Positions 24,965 to 35,663 of a stretch of DNA of 64,000 nt are shown in pieces. Every line of letters begins with the position of its first letter. The first letter of the stretch is position 1. Origin of the DNA: Neolentinus lepideus HHB14362 ss-1. Lineage: Eukaryota > Basidiomycota > Agaricomycetes > Gloeophyllales > Gloeophyllaceae. The DNA lies in assembly GCA_001632425.1 (NCBI GenBank), contig KV425576.1:5832-69831 (forward strand). Reading direction: 5' to 3'. The translations under genes were made by a program, and so were the position numbers. The notes under the pieces are model-generated. The model searched no databases. It was not told where the DNA came from and worked only from the letters and a program-made list of their open reading frames with translations.

Positions 24965-27527
24965 ATGGCTGGATCAGTCGCATATCTCCGTCTTCCGTCC
25001 CGCTCTCGAGGCTTGTTCGAGGACCATACTCGCGAGAATGATAATTGTTCTCTAATTGCTGTCTCTATTGCTTCCAATTCCACCTCTCCAGAAAATGTCG
25101 GCCCAGGTCGCACACTAGACACGGTAATTAGCATGCTTGGCCAGCACGTCACTTCCTTCCTCAGTCATGTCTCGGAGCGTCGATTGAGGAAGGGGCCAAA
25201 TGTCCTTGTCGGAAGAATGCTAGGGACCCTTGATTGGACTAATTGTTCCTGCGAGTCCGTCTGGTGCCGAAAGTTGTCTGGGGGAAAACAGCATTCTCCC
25301 GTGGACTTAACGTCAGATGCACCGTCTCTGCAACAAATCTCGGAGGCACTGTATGCTTCTACATGCTCGTCGTGCAGGACAAAGTACGCGGAGTCATTAT
25401 TGCGTAGTCCTGTCTTTCGCAGAGGGTGCCGAAAGCTTTTAAAACAACTGAGGTAAGTACAACACCAGTGTCACGTTGCAAACGCACTAATTTGGAACAC
25501 TCATAGGTCTGGAAGCAAATCCGTGCAACTTTTGGCAGCGTACTATATCCTCGCGCTAGCCTGCTTCCATCCATTACTGCTCCAGGTTTTCGTCGCCAAT
25601 GACGCCATGAACATAGTCAATTACATCCTGAGCAGCTCTCGATTCTTTTCCAATGATGCACTTTCAGCACCACTAGCACCACTAGAGCGAGCCCTCGCAA
25701 GCGAGTCTGAGAACGGAGTGTTATCAACTATCAAGGATTCCGAGTCACTACTCGCCAAAATGCTCCAGGGTTACTACTATGAGGCCAACATGTCGGAACG
25801 CGAGGTCACCAATTTATTGCCTTACATGACGAAGTTCAACTGGTCTCTGTTGCGAGATTTAAGGCAAGCCAATCCTGTCTCATTCTATCATTCATAACAA
25901 TCTCAAAGTTGTGCTCCAGAAACTCGCAATCACAACTCCTCGTGGCTTCGGTATTTCCCTTACCTCAGGTCAGCGACTGGGCGTCACCTCTCGTAAACAT
26001 TCCTGCTTTCAAAAGGAACCTCGATGCGCAGACCATAATAAGCCTATGGACTCTTTTATACACCTCAGTCGATCCTGTGGTCCGGGCCATCATCGGTTCC
26101 TTTATCCGGAATATATACTCTTTTGCAGCACGCAATGTCTACTGCGACAATGACCTGATTGGGCAAGGTTCCTCTATCTTGTGGTACTGGCGCTGCTTCT
26201 GGATGCCCCTCCTTCGACTAAGGTACGACATTTGATAAAATCACATGACTTGTTTTGATCTTGACGTTGTCCCAGGATTAACAAACCGCAGGTGTTTTGC
26301 AACATCCCACTAGATCTCTTGGAGCATATCTGCGATTTATTCTATCTTCGAGAAGAAGTCACAGGACTCGTGTTCGCGGAGATGATAGACGATGCAAAAC
26401 GTCTTGGACCAGTCATTGGTCAGATCTCGAAGACACGTCCCTATGTCCTTCGTGAATGTGGCGGAGACCCACTTTACCACCTTCTATCACAGATAACCTC
26501 ACCACTTTTTGAGATATTGGCCTTCTTAACCACTGAACGCCGAATAGGGAAATATCAGTCACCAATTGGGATAGAAAGATCAGTTCCAAAGATCAACCTC
26601 GAGTCCATATGTGAGCGCGTCATAGAATATCTCATCAGGTTTGTCCCTGTTGTCTTGTCAAGAAGAGCCTATAAAACACTCACAAAAATCAGGACTTGGA
26701 ACGACGACGATCAGGAAACCCCGTATCCACTTCTGGCAGCAATCGTCCCATGGTACGATACTATGTCACGTAAGGAGCTGCGAAAGCAGCTTCAGGCCTT
26801 AGAAGACGCAAATATTGGGAAGAACTTCACAAAGGTAATGCAGTTATGCTTGCCGCAAACCCCGCATGACTATATCCCATTCTTGCGGTGCACTGGGATC
26901 GTATTGGCTGTTTCCGTCGACTCAGTCTTGAGTGATGTTCATGTGAGTGTGATCATGATCCTATGTTGCGTACCTGGTGACTTCTTGCCAGATATTCGAT
27001 GATCACCAGGGATTCCCGCGTCGACCTGGTCGAGCGTACGTCAAGGATCAAACGTATATGTGTTTGGTTGCCACCGAACGAAGACAAAATCTTCGTTGGG
27101 TACCATGCTCGGAGCTCACGAATATTGAGGAAGAGTACAAGCCCATCACAATTTTCTTAGACGGCTCGGAGTTTCATATCTCCCGGTTTCGAGATCTATT
27201 GACAGACAGCTGTGAGTTTGACCTGCGGTCGAGGCAAGCTATGGAGCTTTGGTCCGCCATACCAAAATTTGAATTGGATCGGCATATTCTGTGTGCCATT
27301 GCAAGAGATGACAATTTATTTGATGATATAATGTGGATGACCGAGTACGTGGACCCCGGTCTTCCCTTCTTACCAGCACCCCGAGCTGATTTCCATCTAG
27401 CAAAACCTTGGTGAACGCAATCACCGGCGAGGCCAGAAGTAATGAACTCGATATTGGAACAGTCTTCGGGCGATGTTGGTGCGACCGTAACTGGACAGCA
27501 CACTATTTATCGAGTTCGACGTCATAG
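24965..27527 (+). CDS. Member A of an unknown multicopy family (746 aa)
   Basis: Seven exons: 24965-25452, 25507-25863, 25920-26222, 26276-26638, 26693-26942, 26992-27344 and 27401-27527. They total 2241 nt with every phase consistent. The start at 24965 (MAGSVAYLRLPSRSRGLFE) is chosen because member B has its ATG there; the ATG at 24917 is not conserved. Exon 1 carries a cysteine group: CSCESVWC, STCSSC and RRGC. The last exon carries a second one, GRCWCDRNW. Between them is a mostly helical protein (SVQLLAAYYILALACFHPLL, EICDLF-type segments, IVPWYDTMSRKELRKQLQAL). No signal peptide or transmembrane helix is evident. Exon 2 ends with a GC donor (AAG then GCAAGC), also seen in member B. I do not recognise the family; zinc binding is inferred from the cysteines only. 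Confidence 0.72.
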
Positions 27528-27601
27528 CCTTTTCGTTTGAATACGTAGAACCAATGAATGAGCATATTTCCGGAGCATGTCGCGCTGCATAACTCTACAG
27601 C

Positions 27602-28658
27602 CTAAGCGTCTAGCGACTTCTCCAAAGTCAGTAGATCTTCGAGTTCACTGCCAAAGCGCGTATCTTCCACAGACCCAAGCATAGACATCTCGCGCACTAT
27701 CGTCCTTATCACTGTTGCCATTCCTAATTCCTTAGCCTCAGTTTCTGCTTGCTCGAGGATCCTTTGCATCGTCTGAGCTGCTGTGCCATTATTCTTAGAT
27801 GACAACCAGATCTTCTTATGCGCCTTCGGAGCGATGTTCACCATGGGAGAGATGGTACCATGACCGCCTAACTGAAGGCTGGGAAGGTAGGTCAAGGATG
27901 TCCCCACGAAGATGCGGACACGGTTTGGACAAACACGTAGTTTGAGACGTTGAAGCTTGTCGAGGTCTCCGGATGGTAGACATATTCCAGCGATGTTGGA
28001 ATGCTCGAGGAGTGTTATGAGACCTTCGATGTCTGCAGAGTGTCCTCCTGCCCTCTCCACCGCATCGCAAAGCACGATTGAGATAGGCGATGTCTCTGAG
28101 ACCTGTAAGGATTAACACAATGCAAAATTCTAAACACGCTTCACATTACCTCTCTAAAAAAAGATACGAGCCCATCGCCATTATTGAAGCGTGACTGGAA
28201 AGGAGGAAGAAGGAGCGCATGAGAAGCCCCGGAATTGAGAGCACTAGTGCAGAGTTTTATTGCCTCTGCAGCCGTTCGCGCGCATATCGCTGCGAGAATA
28301 AGTGTTTCGTCGTACCCCTGACTGTTGAGGCCTGCTCGTAAGGTACGAATATGGTCTTCGAAAGCCTGGCTGGTCGGTTGCGGCCACCCTACTTCATCGT
28401 CGCACCCTCCCACCAGAAAACCAGCAACACCGGTCTATGTCCATCGTTCAAATGAGGAGCGTGTAGGTTTAGAATAAGCCGACATGCCTTTGCGAGCGAT
28501 ATGCCATATTTTCCCGTTAGTTCTGCATCTATCTCCCCATGTTCCTGGAAAAATGGGATCGCGTTGGCATAGCATCCTTCGGGAATCACAAGATGCTTAT
28601 CCCCAATGCATTTGCATTGCCCAACGCCGGAATCGTCCTTGCACTTGTGCGCTGGCAT
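27602..28658 (-). CDS. DapA/NAL-superfamily protein lacking catalytic residues (copy 1)
   Basis: Three exons (28658-28488, 28434-28150, 28102-27602) give 318 aa, normal for the dihydrodipicolinate synthase/N-acetylneuraminate lyase TIM-barrel family. The fold is traceable: PEGCYANAIPFFQEHGEID (strand 1), GVAGFLVGGCDDEVGW (where active members have GSTGE), LNSGASHALLLPP, SISIVLCDAVE-like strand and NIAGICLPSGDLDKLQRL. Active enzymes have Tyr in the VLY strand and a Schiff-base Lys in GxKxxxG; here both are cysteine (C164 and C193), and the Thr pair of GTTGE/GSTGE is gone. So it is a predicted pseudoenzyme, or has another chemistry. Intron 1 uses a GC donor (AAG then GCATGT). It lies tail to tail with member A, 74 bp between stops. 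Confidence 0.75.
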
Positions 28659-30256
28659 AGTGATGAGGTGCTACGGTATCAGCCAGTACACTGTGCTTAA
28701 GTATGTATGAGGATTAATATCGGAGATGAAAGACGCCCGCGAACTTACCTTACCGCTGGTTTGACCGAGCATGCTATGAAATCAATTGGTCGGACCGAGG
28801 GAACGTGGGCCACCAGGCTGCGCACAAAATGAGGCAAACTATAATTCGCGAATATCTGACTGCCGGTATTTCCTAGGCTAGCAAAACCGCACACACTTTG
28901 CAGGCGTAATCTTAGGCACAGCGCGACCTGACAAAATTCGATACATCGTCACGAATGGGAAAGAGATGTCACGGGTCACAGGCATGGCGAAATGGTACAG
29001 TACCTGCGTACACAACCAACTCGAGGGATGATCGATCATCGATCACTCCCCGTCGAGCCTCCTATACAATAAAGGACCTCAGATACGACGTAGAATGCGT
29101 GATCAAGGTTGTTCAGGTTTCGCTGTAGGAGTGGAAGCGTCGAAATCGCATTTGCTGACTCAGGCACGTGACTGACGCGCGCGTGGAAATAACTGCAGTC
29201 CGAAAGGTGCAAGCGAGTTTGGGGTCATTCTGTCTCAAATGTTTGTGCAAACAAAACTAGATGTCTTTTGAACAAACATTTGAGTCCTCATATAAAGTGT
29301 TTGCTGCTGAGAAACACATGATTTAGACATAGAGCAATTCTAACGCGAAAATGGACCCTTGACACCAGTCGGGTACCTTCATCCCTCATTCAGATCTTTG
29401 CCTCAAGCCTTTAATAATTTTCTCTCAACCGACGTTGAACATCGCACTGTCCAAAAACAATAAAGCATGTTAATCCCGACACCCCTGACAAAAGCACGAG
29501 AACAGCAACATATCGCCTACTGTAGGCGGTGACCAAGGGTTTCGAAGCATGGTGGAGAAGAATAAGTCGAGCTTAACCATATATATAGCCATCCAAAACT
29601 TTGGACGACTCGTCGGTTCTTCTCCCGCCCCTAATGGAACACTTCATCGCCATTCGAGCGGCTGTAGAACTGTAGTGTGGTCATTCTTGAGACTTTATGT
29701 GACAGTTGATAACGCGGGGTAGGCAGAGCGTTCGGTAGCGCTGGGCACTGTCAGCTTCTATCTATGCCCCCTTTTTGCAATGTTCCAGAGCTCTATTTAT
29801 GATATCTATTCTTACATGGCCAGCGCAGCCGTCTTTAATCTTCTGCACTCATTGGCCTGAGCACATGGCCGATCAATACAATGGACTGTATCACTCGCAG
29901 CAGAGCAGAACACTGTCTTGCATGATCTTCGAACGATCCATTCCTGGAGTTTCATATCTGAATGTCAATGACGTCCTCGGAATGGGGGAGACAATATTGC
30001 AATTTGAAGGACAGCGAGAGATCGTGAAAGGCAACAAGTGTTTCGTCTTCAGCAAACAAAGGCTGTTCCCAAGCGGACACGTAGCGCCCAGTGAACCGTT
30101 CCTTCGGATGCAGTGCCCGAGTTATGGCCGAGTACCCTTCAGCCAATCCTCGAGAAAGCACAGCCGGTTTGGTTTGATACGTGGGACGGTGCAGTGGTGT
30201 GGACACTGGACACCACAAACGATATGGCGGACTTTAAGCGGATGACTTGAAGTTGT
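28659..30256. repeat. Non-coding sequence with decayed family fragments
   Basis: 28659-29390 shows no gene. 29395-29540 matches the exon 1 cysteine region of member C (compare 22240-22375) and is broken. 29630-29780 repeats the sequence around 22900-23030. 29820-29915 resembles 31630-31705. 30170-30250 resembles 23560-23640. The frames here (such as plus 29775-30245) are read-throughs of these fragments. Confidence 0.55.
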
Positions 30257-31460
30257 AGAGGAAGTGAACTTCTGCATATACGTGAAGGATAAGTGGTGCC
30301 AGACGACGGACAGGGACAATCTAGATGCTACGAGCACCTGTAGCTGCGATTCTCGTCCGATGGGCGAGATCAATTGCTAGTAATGCAGACGAAGAATACC
30401 ACTCACAGAAGTCCCCTCATAAGGATCGACAGGCAGTTGACACTGTGCGGTAGGAGAGCCNNNNNNNNNNNNNNNNNNNNNNNNNNNNNNNNNNNNNNNN
30501 NNNNNNNNNNNNNNNNNNNNNNNNNNNNNNNNNNNNNNNNNNNNNNNNNNNNNNNNNNNNNNNNNNNNNNNNNNNNNNNNNNNNNNNNNNNNNNNNNNNN
30601 NNNNNNNNNNNNNNNNNNNNNNNNNNNNNNNNNNNNNNNNNNNNNNNNNNNNNNNNNNNNNNNNNNNNNNNNNNNNNNNNNNNNNNNNNNNNNNNNNNNN
30701 NNNNNNNNNNNNNNNNNNNNNNNNNNNNNNNNNNNNNNNNNNNNNNNNNNNNNNNNNNNNNNNNNNNNNNNNNNNNNNNNNNNNNNNNNNNNNNNNNNNN
30801 NNNNNNNNNNNNNNNNNNNNNNNNNNNNNNNNNNNNNNNNNNNNNNNNNNNNNNNNNNNNNNNNNNNNNNNNNNNNNNNNNNNNNNNNNNNNNNNNNNNN
30901 NNNNNNNNNNNNNNNNNNNNNNNNNNNNNNNNNNNNNNNNNNNNNNNNNNNNNNNNNNNNNNNNNNNNNNNNNNNNNNNNNNNNNNNNNNNNNNNNNNNN
31001 NNNNNNNNNNNNNNNNNNNNNNNNNNNNNNNNNNNNNNNNNNNNNNNNNNNNNNNNNNNNNNNNNNNNNNNNNNNNNNNNNNNNNNNNNNNNNNNNNNNN
31101 NNNNNNNNNNNNNNNNNNNNNNNNNNNNNNNNNNNNNNNNNNNNNNNNNNNNNNNNNNNNNNNNNNNNNNNNNNNNNNNNNNNNNNNNNNNNNNNNNNNN
31201 NNNNNNNNNNNNNNNNNNNNNNNNNNNNNNNNNNNNNNNNNNNNNGTAACGCTCGTAGATGAGTTGGCCGCGCGCCCATTAAGCGATAGACGAGTCGGAT
31301 TGAGTTGAAAGTCAGAGTATAGCCTGCAGCAGCTAGAAAGTTGGTCGATTCTAACAATGCTGAGACTCTCACTAGAGAAGTGCATCGGAACATGGCGGCA
31401 GCGCCCGGACGAGAGATTAGCATTATCGGGGAATCCACTTCATCGCCACTCGAGCGGCAG
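30257..31460 (-). pseudogene. Further copy (E) of the family, interrupted by the gap
   Basis: 30270-30460 matches member C at about 21735-21905. 31246-31460 matches member C from 22698 to about 22918. Both are on the minus strand and collinear, with a 785-N gap between. The copy starts abruptly in exon 3 near 30270 and lacks the rest of the gene, so it is a truncated duplicate of the C type. The right flank has a small deletion relative to C near 31350. Confidence 0.6.
30461..31245. other. Assembly gap (785 N)
   Basis: Run of N. The corresponding interval between the flanking matches in member C (21906-22697) is 792 bp, so the gap probably hides sequence very similar to member C. The long frames called through the N run have no meaning. 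Confidence 0.95.
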
Positions 31461-32940
31461 CAGAACTGTAGTGTGGGCATTCATTAGACTTTATGTGGTA
31501 GTTGATGGGCTTAGCTGATAGCTTGTGAGCTCTTTCGGGGTCCCTGCCGAGCGGCGGTCTAAGTTTGGATCTCTCTGGAGGCCACGAAAAGCTAGTCAGC
31601 CCAGAGGACCGCTGTTCCAGCTGATACCTGCAATTTATTTGCCAGTGCAGCCGTCTATAATCTTCTGCACTCATTACAGTGAGCTGTATCACTCGCGACA
31701 GAGCACTGATGGGCATCTAGTTCGCAGAAGAACTGAACTTCGGCATATCTCTATAGGTGCCAATCGGACTTTTCTAGTGTCCCCTGCACATTCTCACATG
31801 GTGAAAATTTGAAATGCCCGGTTTTTATCCTTCAGACGGCTCGGCGGTCTACCATTGGACATTCTACTCGAAATCCTACGCTATATAATCCTACAGCGCC
31901 GTCTATGAACCAGGTTTTGCGTACGTACTCACGTTCAACCCCCAAGCCAATCGCGCAGTGTATTGGATTATATGATCTCAGACCCGCCTTCTCATGGCTA
32001 TGCTTATCCAGTGAGTCCCCCGAAAGACTCTCATGCTTACCGCCACTAATGACAGCATGGCAGTCTAGCAGAACACCGCCGATGGGCTACAAGTTGAAGC
32101 ACTGTTAAGGTACTTGCGTGTTGTCTTCGGAGCTCGGTCAAAAGGAGATGTCTCACCAAGTATTCTTGGAAATTCACCTCATCGGTCTTGGAACATCGGT
32201 ATGTTGAAGCTTCGAAGCTTGAACCCTGTCCGCCTTAGCCGATAGTGAAAATCAGAGTTTTCATGTCCCTGATGTGTCCTCTGTCGCCAGTCATCTCTTC
32301 TCGACTGAGAAGCCCCGAAACTGGTTTCATGTCCGCTATTTGGAGTCAGTTCACAGGAACGGGAGCAAAGTCCCGCAGATTTGGTTGGACTTGGAATATA
32401 GCCTCATGATAAAGCTTTCGATCGGGGATAGCTTGGTCGGATCGCGGTCTGGCTAATTCTTCTATAGCAGATATCTCTCACATTATCTGATCATGGCAAT
32501 GCGTCAGTGATCATAGAGGTGAAATTGCGACCGCTCGGCGATGCGTGATACTGACCCTACCTGTTCAAGGGGGTCCTCCTTTATCGATAATGCGTAACTT
32601 GGAGTATTCCGCTCGAATTACGATGTATGTTTGTTGACACCCCCCTAGGAGTTACGATCCGTGTATTTCAGAAGGCTTCCGTCCCGTCACAGACCAAAAT
32701 TATCCAAAAAAAGCGATGAGCCATTCCAACCACCTATGCGCTCATTGGCTATCTTGAGGATATTCTCATGGCTCCGCAGTATGCGCTACTTCGTTGTAAT
32801 ACCGATCATGTTACAGAGTCCAATGTAACAACAATCGCTTCCACGGCTCCGTTCGCTATGTGTGTCAAGGGTGAAATTTTACATGACACAATACCTTGCT
32901 TTCTGCGGCGGTGGACTCCAGGCACCAACTCTGAAGACAA
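31461..32940. repeat. Duplicated upstream region of member B
   Basis: From about 31815 to 32940 this follows 23760-24880, the upstream region of member A, with substitutions and small indels. 31500-31620 is a segment without a match that I could see elsewhere in the window. No gene was found. Confidence 0.6.
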
Positions 32941-32945
32941 CATCG

Positions 32946-32952
32946 TATAAAG
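32946..32952 (+). promoter_or_regulatory. TATA box of member B
   Basis: TATAAAG, 77 bp before the ATG at 33023, the same spacing as in member A. Confidence 0.55.
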
Positions 32953-33022
32953 AGCTTAATTCGAGCCATCCCGGAAGTCAAGACGTATTCCCCTCATCGC
33001 TTACACAAATAGCCGGCTTTCT

Positions 33023-35594
33023 ATGACTGGATCAGTCGCATATCTCCGTCTTCCGTCCCGCTCCCGAGGCTTGTTCGAGGACCATACTCGCGAGAACGAT
33101 AATTGTTCTCTAGTTGCTGTCTCTATTGCTTCCAATTCCACTTCTTCAGAAAACGTCGGCCCAGGTCGCACACTAGATGCGGTAATTAGCATGCTTGGCC
33201 AGCACGTCACCTCCTTCCTCAGTCATGTCTCGGAGCGTCGATTGAGGAAGGGGCCAAACGTCCTTGTCGGAAGAATGCTAGGGACGCTTGATTGGACTAA
33301 TTGTTCCTGCGGGCCCGTCTGGTGCCGAAAGTTGTCTGGGGGAAAACAGCATTTTCCCGTGGACTTAACGTCAGATGCACCGTCTCTGCAACAAATCTCG
33401 GAGGCACTGTATGCTTCTACATGCTCGTCGTGCAGGACAAAGTACGCGGAGTCATTATTTCGTAGCCCTTTCTTTCACAGAGGGTGCCGGAAACTTCTAA
33501 AACAACTGAGGTAAATGCCGCATCAGTGTCACGTTGCAAAACGCACTAATTTGGAACACCCATAGGCATGGAAGCAAGTCCGTGCAACTTTTAGCGGCGT
33601 ACTATATCCTCGCGCTAGCCTGCTTCCATCCATTACTGCTCCAGGTTTTCGTCGACAGTGACGCCTTGAACACGGTCAAGTACATCCTGAGCGACTCTCG
33701 GTTATTTTCCGATGACGCACTCTCAGCACCACTAAGGCGAGCCCTTGCAAGCATGTCTGAGAATCGAATTTTATCAACTGTCAAGGATTTCAAGTCCCTC
33801 TTCGCGAAAATGCTCCAGGGTTACTACTACAAGGCCAACATGTCAGAATGCGAGGTCGCCAATTTATTGCCTTACATGACAAGGTTCAACGGGTTTCTGT
33901 TGCGAGATCTAAGGCAAGCCAATCCTGTCTCATTCTGTCATTCATAACAATCTCAAATTTGTGCTTGCGATGCCCCAGAAATTCACAATCACAACTCCTC
34001 GTGGCTTCCGTATTTCCCTTACCTCAGATGAGCGACTGGGCGTCACCTCTCGTAAACATTCCTGCTTTCAAAAGGAACCTAGATGCGCAGACCATAGTAA
34101 GCCTGTGGGATCTTTTATACACCTCTGGCGATCCTGTGGTTCGGGCCATCATCGGGTCCTTTATTCGGAATATTTACTCTTTTGCGGCACGCAATATTTA
34201 CTGCGACAACGACAAAATTGGACGGGTTTCAAGTTCGTCTATCTTGTGGTACTGGCGCTGCTTCTGGATGCCCCTCTTCCAACTAAGGTACAACGCATGA
34301 TACAACCACATACTTGTTTTGACCTTTACATTGTCCCAGGATCCACAAACCGCAAGTATTTTGCGACATCCCACTAGATCTCTTAGAGCATGTCTGCGGT
34401 TTGTTCTATCTTCGAGAACAAATCACAGGACTGGTGTCCGCGGAGATGATAGACGATGCAAAACATCTTAGACCAATGATTGGTCGGATCTCAAAGACGC
34501 ATCCTTCTGTCCTTCGCGAATGTGGTGGAGACCCACTTTACCACCTTCTATCACAAATAACCTCACCGCTCTTTGAGATACTGGCCTTCTTAGCCACTGA
34601 ACGCCGGATATCAAAATATCAGTCACTAATTGGGATAGAACGATCTATTCCAAAAGTCAACCTCGAGTCCATGTGTGAGCGCGTCATAGAATATCTCCTC
34701 GGGTTCGTCCTTGTTATCTTGTCAAGTAGAGCCTATAGAAGACTCACAAAAATCAGGATCTGGAACGATCAAGAAACCCTGTATCCAATTCTGGCAGCAA
34801 TCGTCCCGTGGTACGATACTATGTCACGTAAAGAGCTGCGAAAGCAGCTTCAGGCCTTAGAAGACGCAAATATTGGGAAGAAGTTAATGCATTCATGCCC
34901 ATCGCAAACCCCACTTAACTATATCACATTCTTGCGATGTACTGGGATCGTAGTGGCTGTGTGCGTCGATGAAGGCTCGGATGATATTCACGTGAGTGTG
35001 ATCATGATCCTATATTGCATACCCGTCGACTTCCTTCTCCTGGTCAGGTATTCGATGATCACCAGGGATTTCCACATCCACCCAGCCGAGCGTACGCCAA
35101 GGATCAAACATATATGCACCTGGTCGCAACCCAACGAAGACAAAATCTTCGTTGGGTGCCATGCTCGGAACTCACGAACAGCGAAGAAGAATACAAGCCC
35201 ATCACAATTTTCTTAGACCGCTCGGAGTTTCATATCTCCCGTGTTCGAGACCTATCGACAGACAGCTGTGAGCTTCACCTTTGGTCGAAGCAAGTTCTGG
35301 AACTTCGATCCACCATACCGAAATTTGAGTCGGAATGGCATATTCTGTGTGCCATTGCTAGAGATGACAATTTATTTGATGATATATTGTGGATGACCGA
35401 GTACGTGGGCCCTTGTCTTCCTTTCTTACTAGCACCCCGCGCTGACTACCATTGTATTATTACTTAGCAAAACCTTGGTGAACGCGATCACTGGTGAGGC
35501 CAGAAGTAACGAGCTGGACATTGACGCAGCCTTCGGGCAATGTTGGTGCGACCGTAACTGGTCAGCACACTATTCATCGAGTTTTATGTCATAG
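33023..35594 (+). CDS. Member B of the unknown multicopy family (740 aa)
   Basis: Seven exons: 33023-33510, 33566-33913, 33979-34287, 34340-34702, 34757-34991, 35048-35400 and 35468-35594. They total 2223 nt in consistent phase. All exon borders correspond to those of member A, and length differences are whole codons (for example a 9-nt shorter exon 2 and a 6-nt longer exon 3). The N-terminus is MTGSVAYLRLPSRSRGLFE. The cysteine groups (CSCGPVWC, STCSSC, GQCWCDRNW) are kept. Exon 2 ends at a GC donor as in A. The intron between exons 4 and 5 is 54 nt and in frame, so retention would still give a full-length protein. Conserved phase and open frame while other copies decayed suggest that it is, or recently was, functional. 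Function unknown. Confidence 0.72.
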
Positions 35595-35663
35595 CTGTCT
35601 AGTTTGGATACGTCGAACCGATGTATGAGCATATTTCTGTAGCATGTCGCACTGCATAGAAGT

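Noticed and set aside
30374..31480. Long frames of 290-370 codons on both strands
   Set aside because: They run through the N gap, so they are artefacts.
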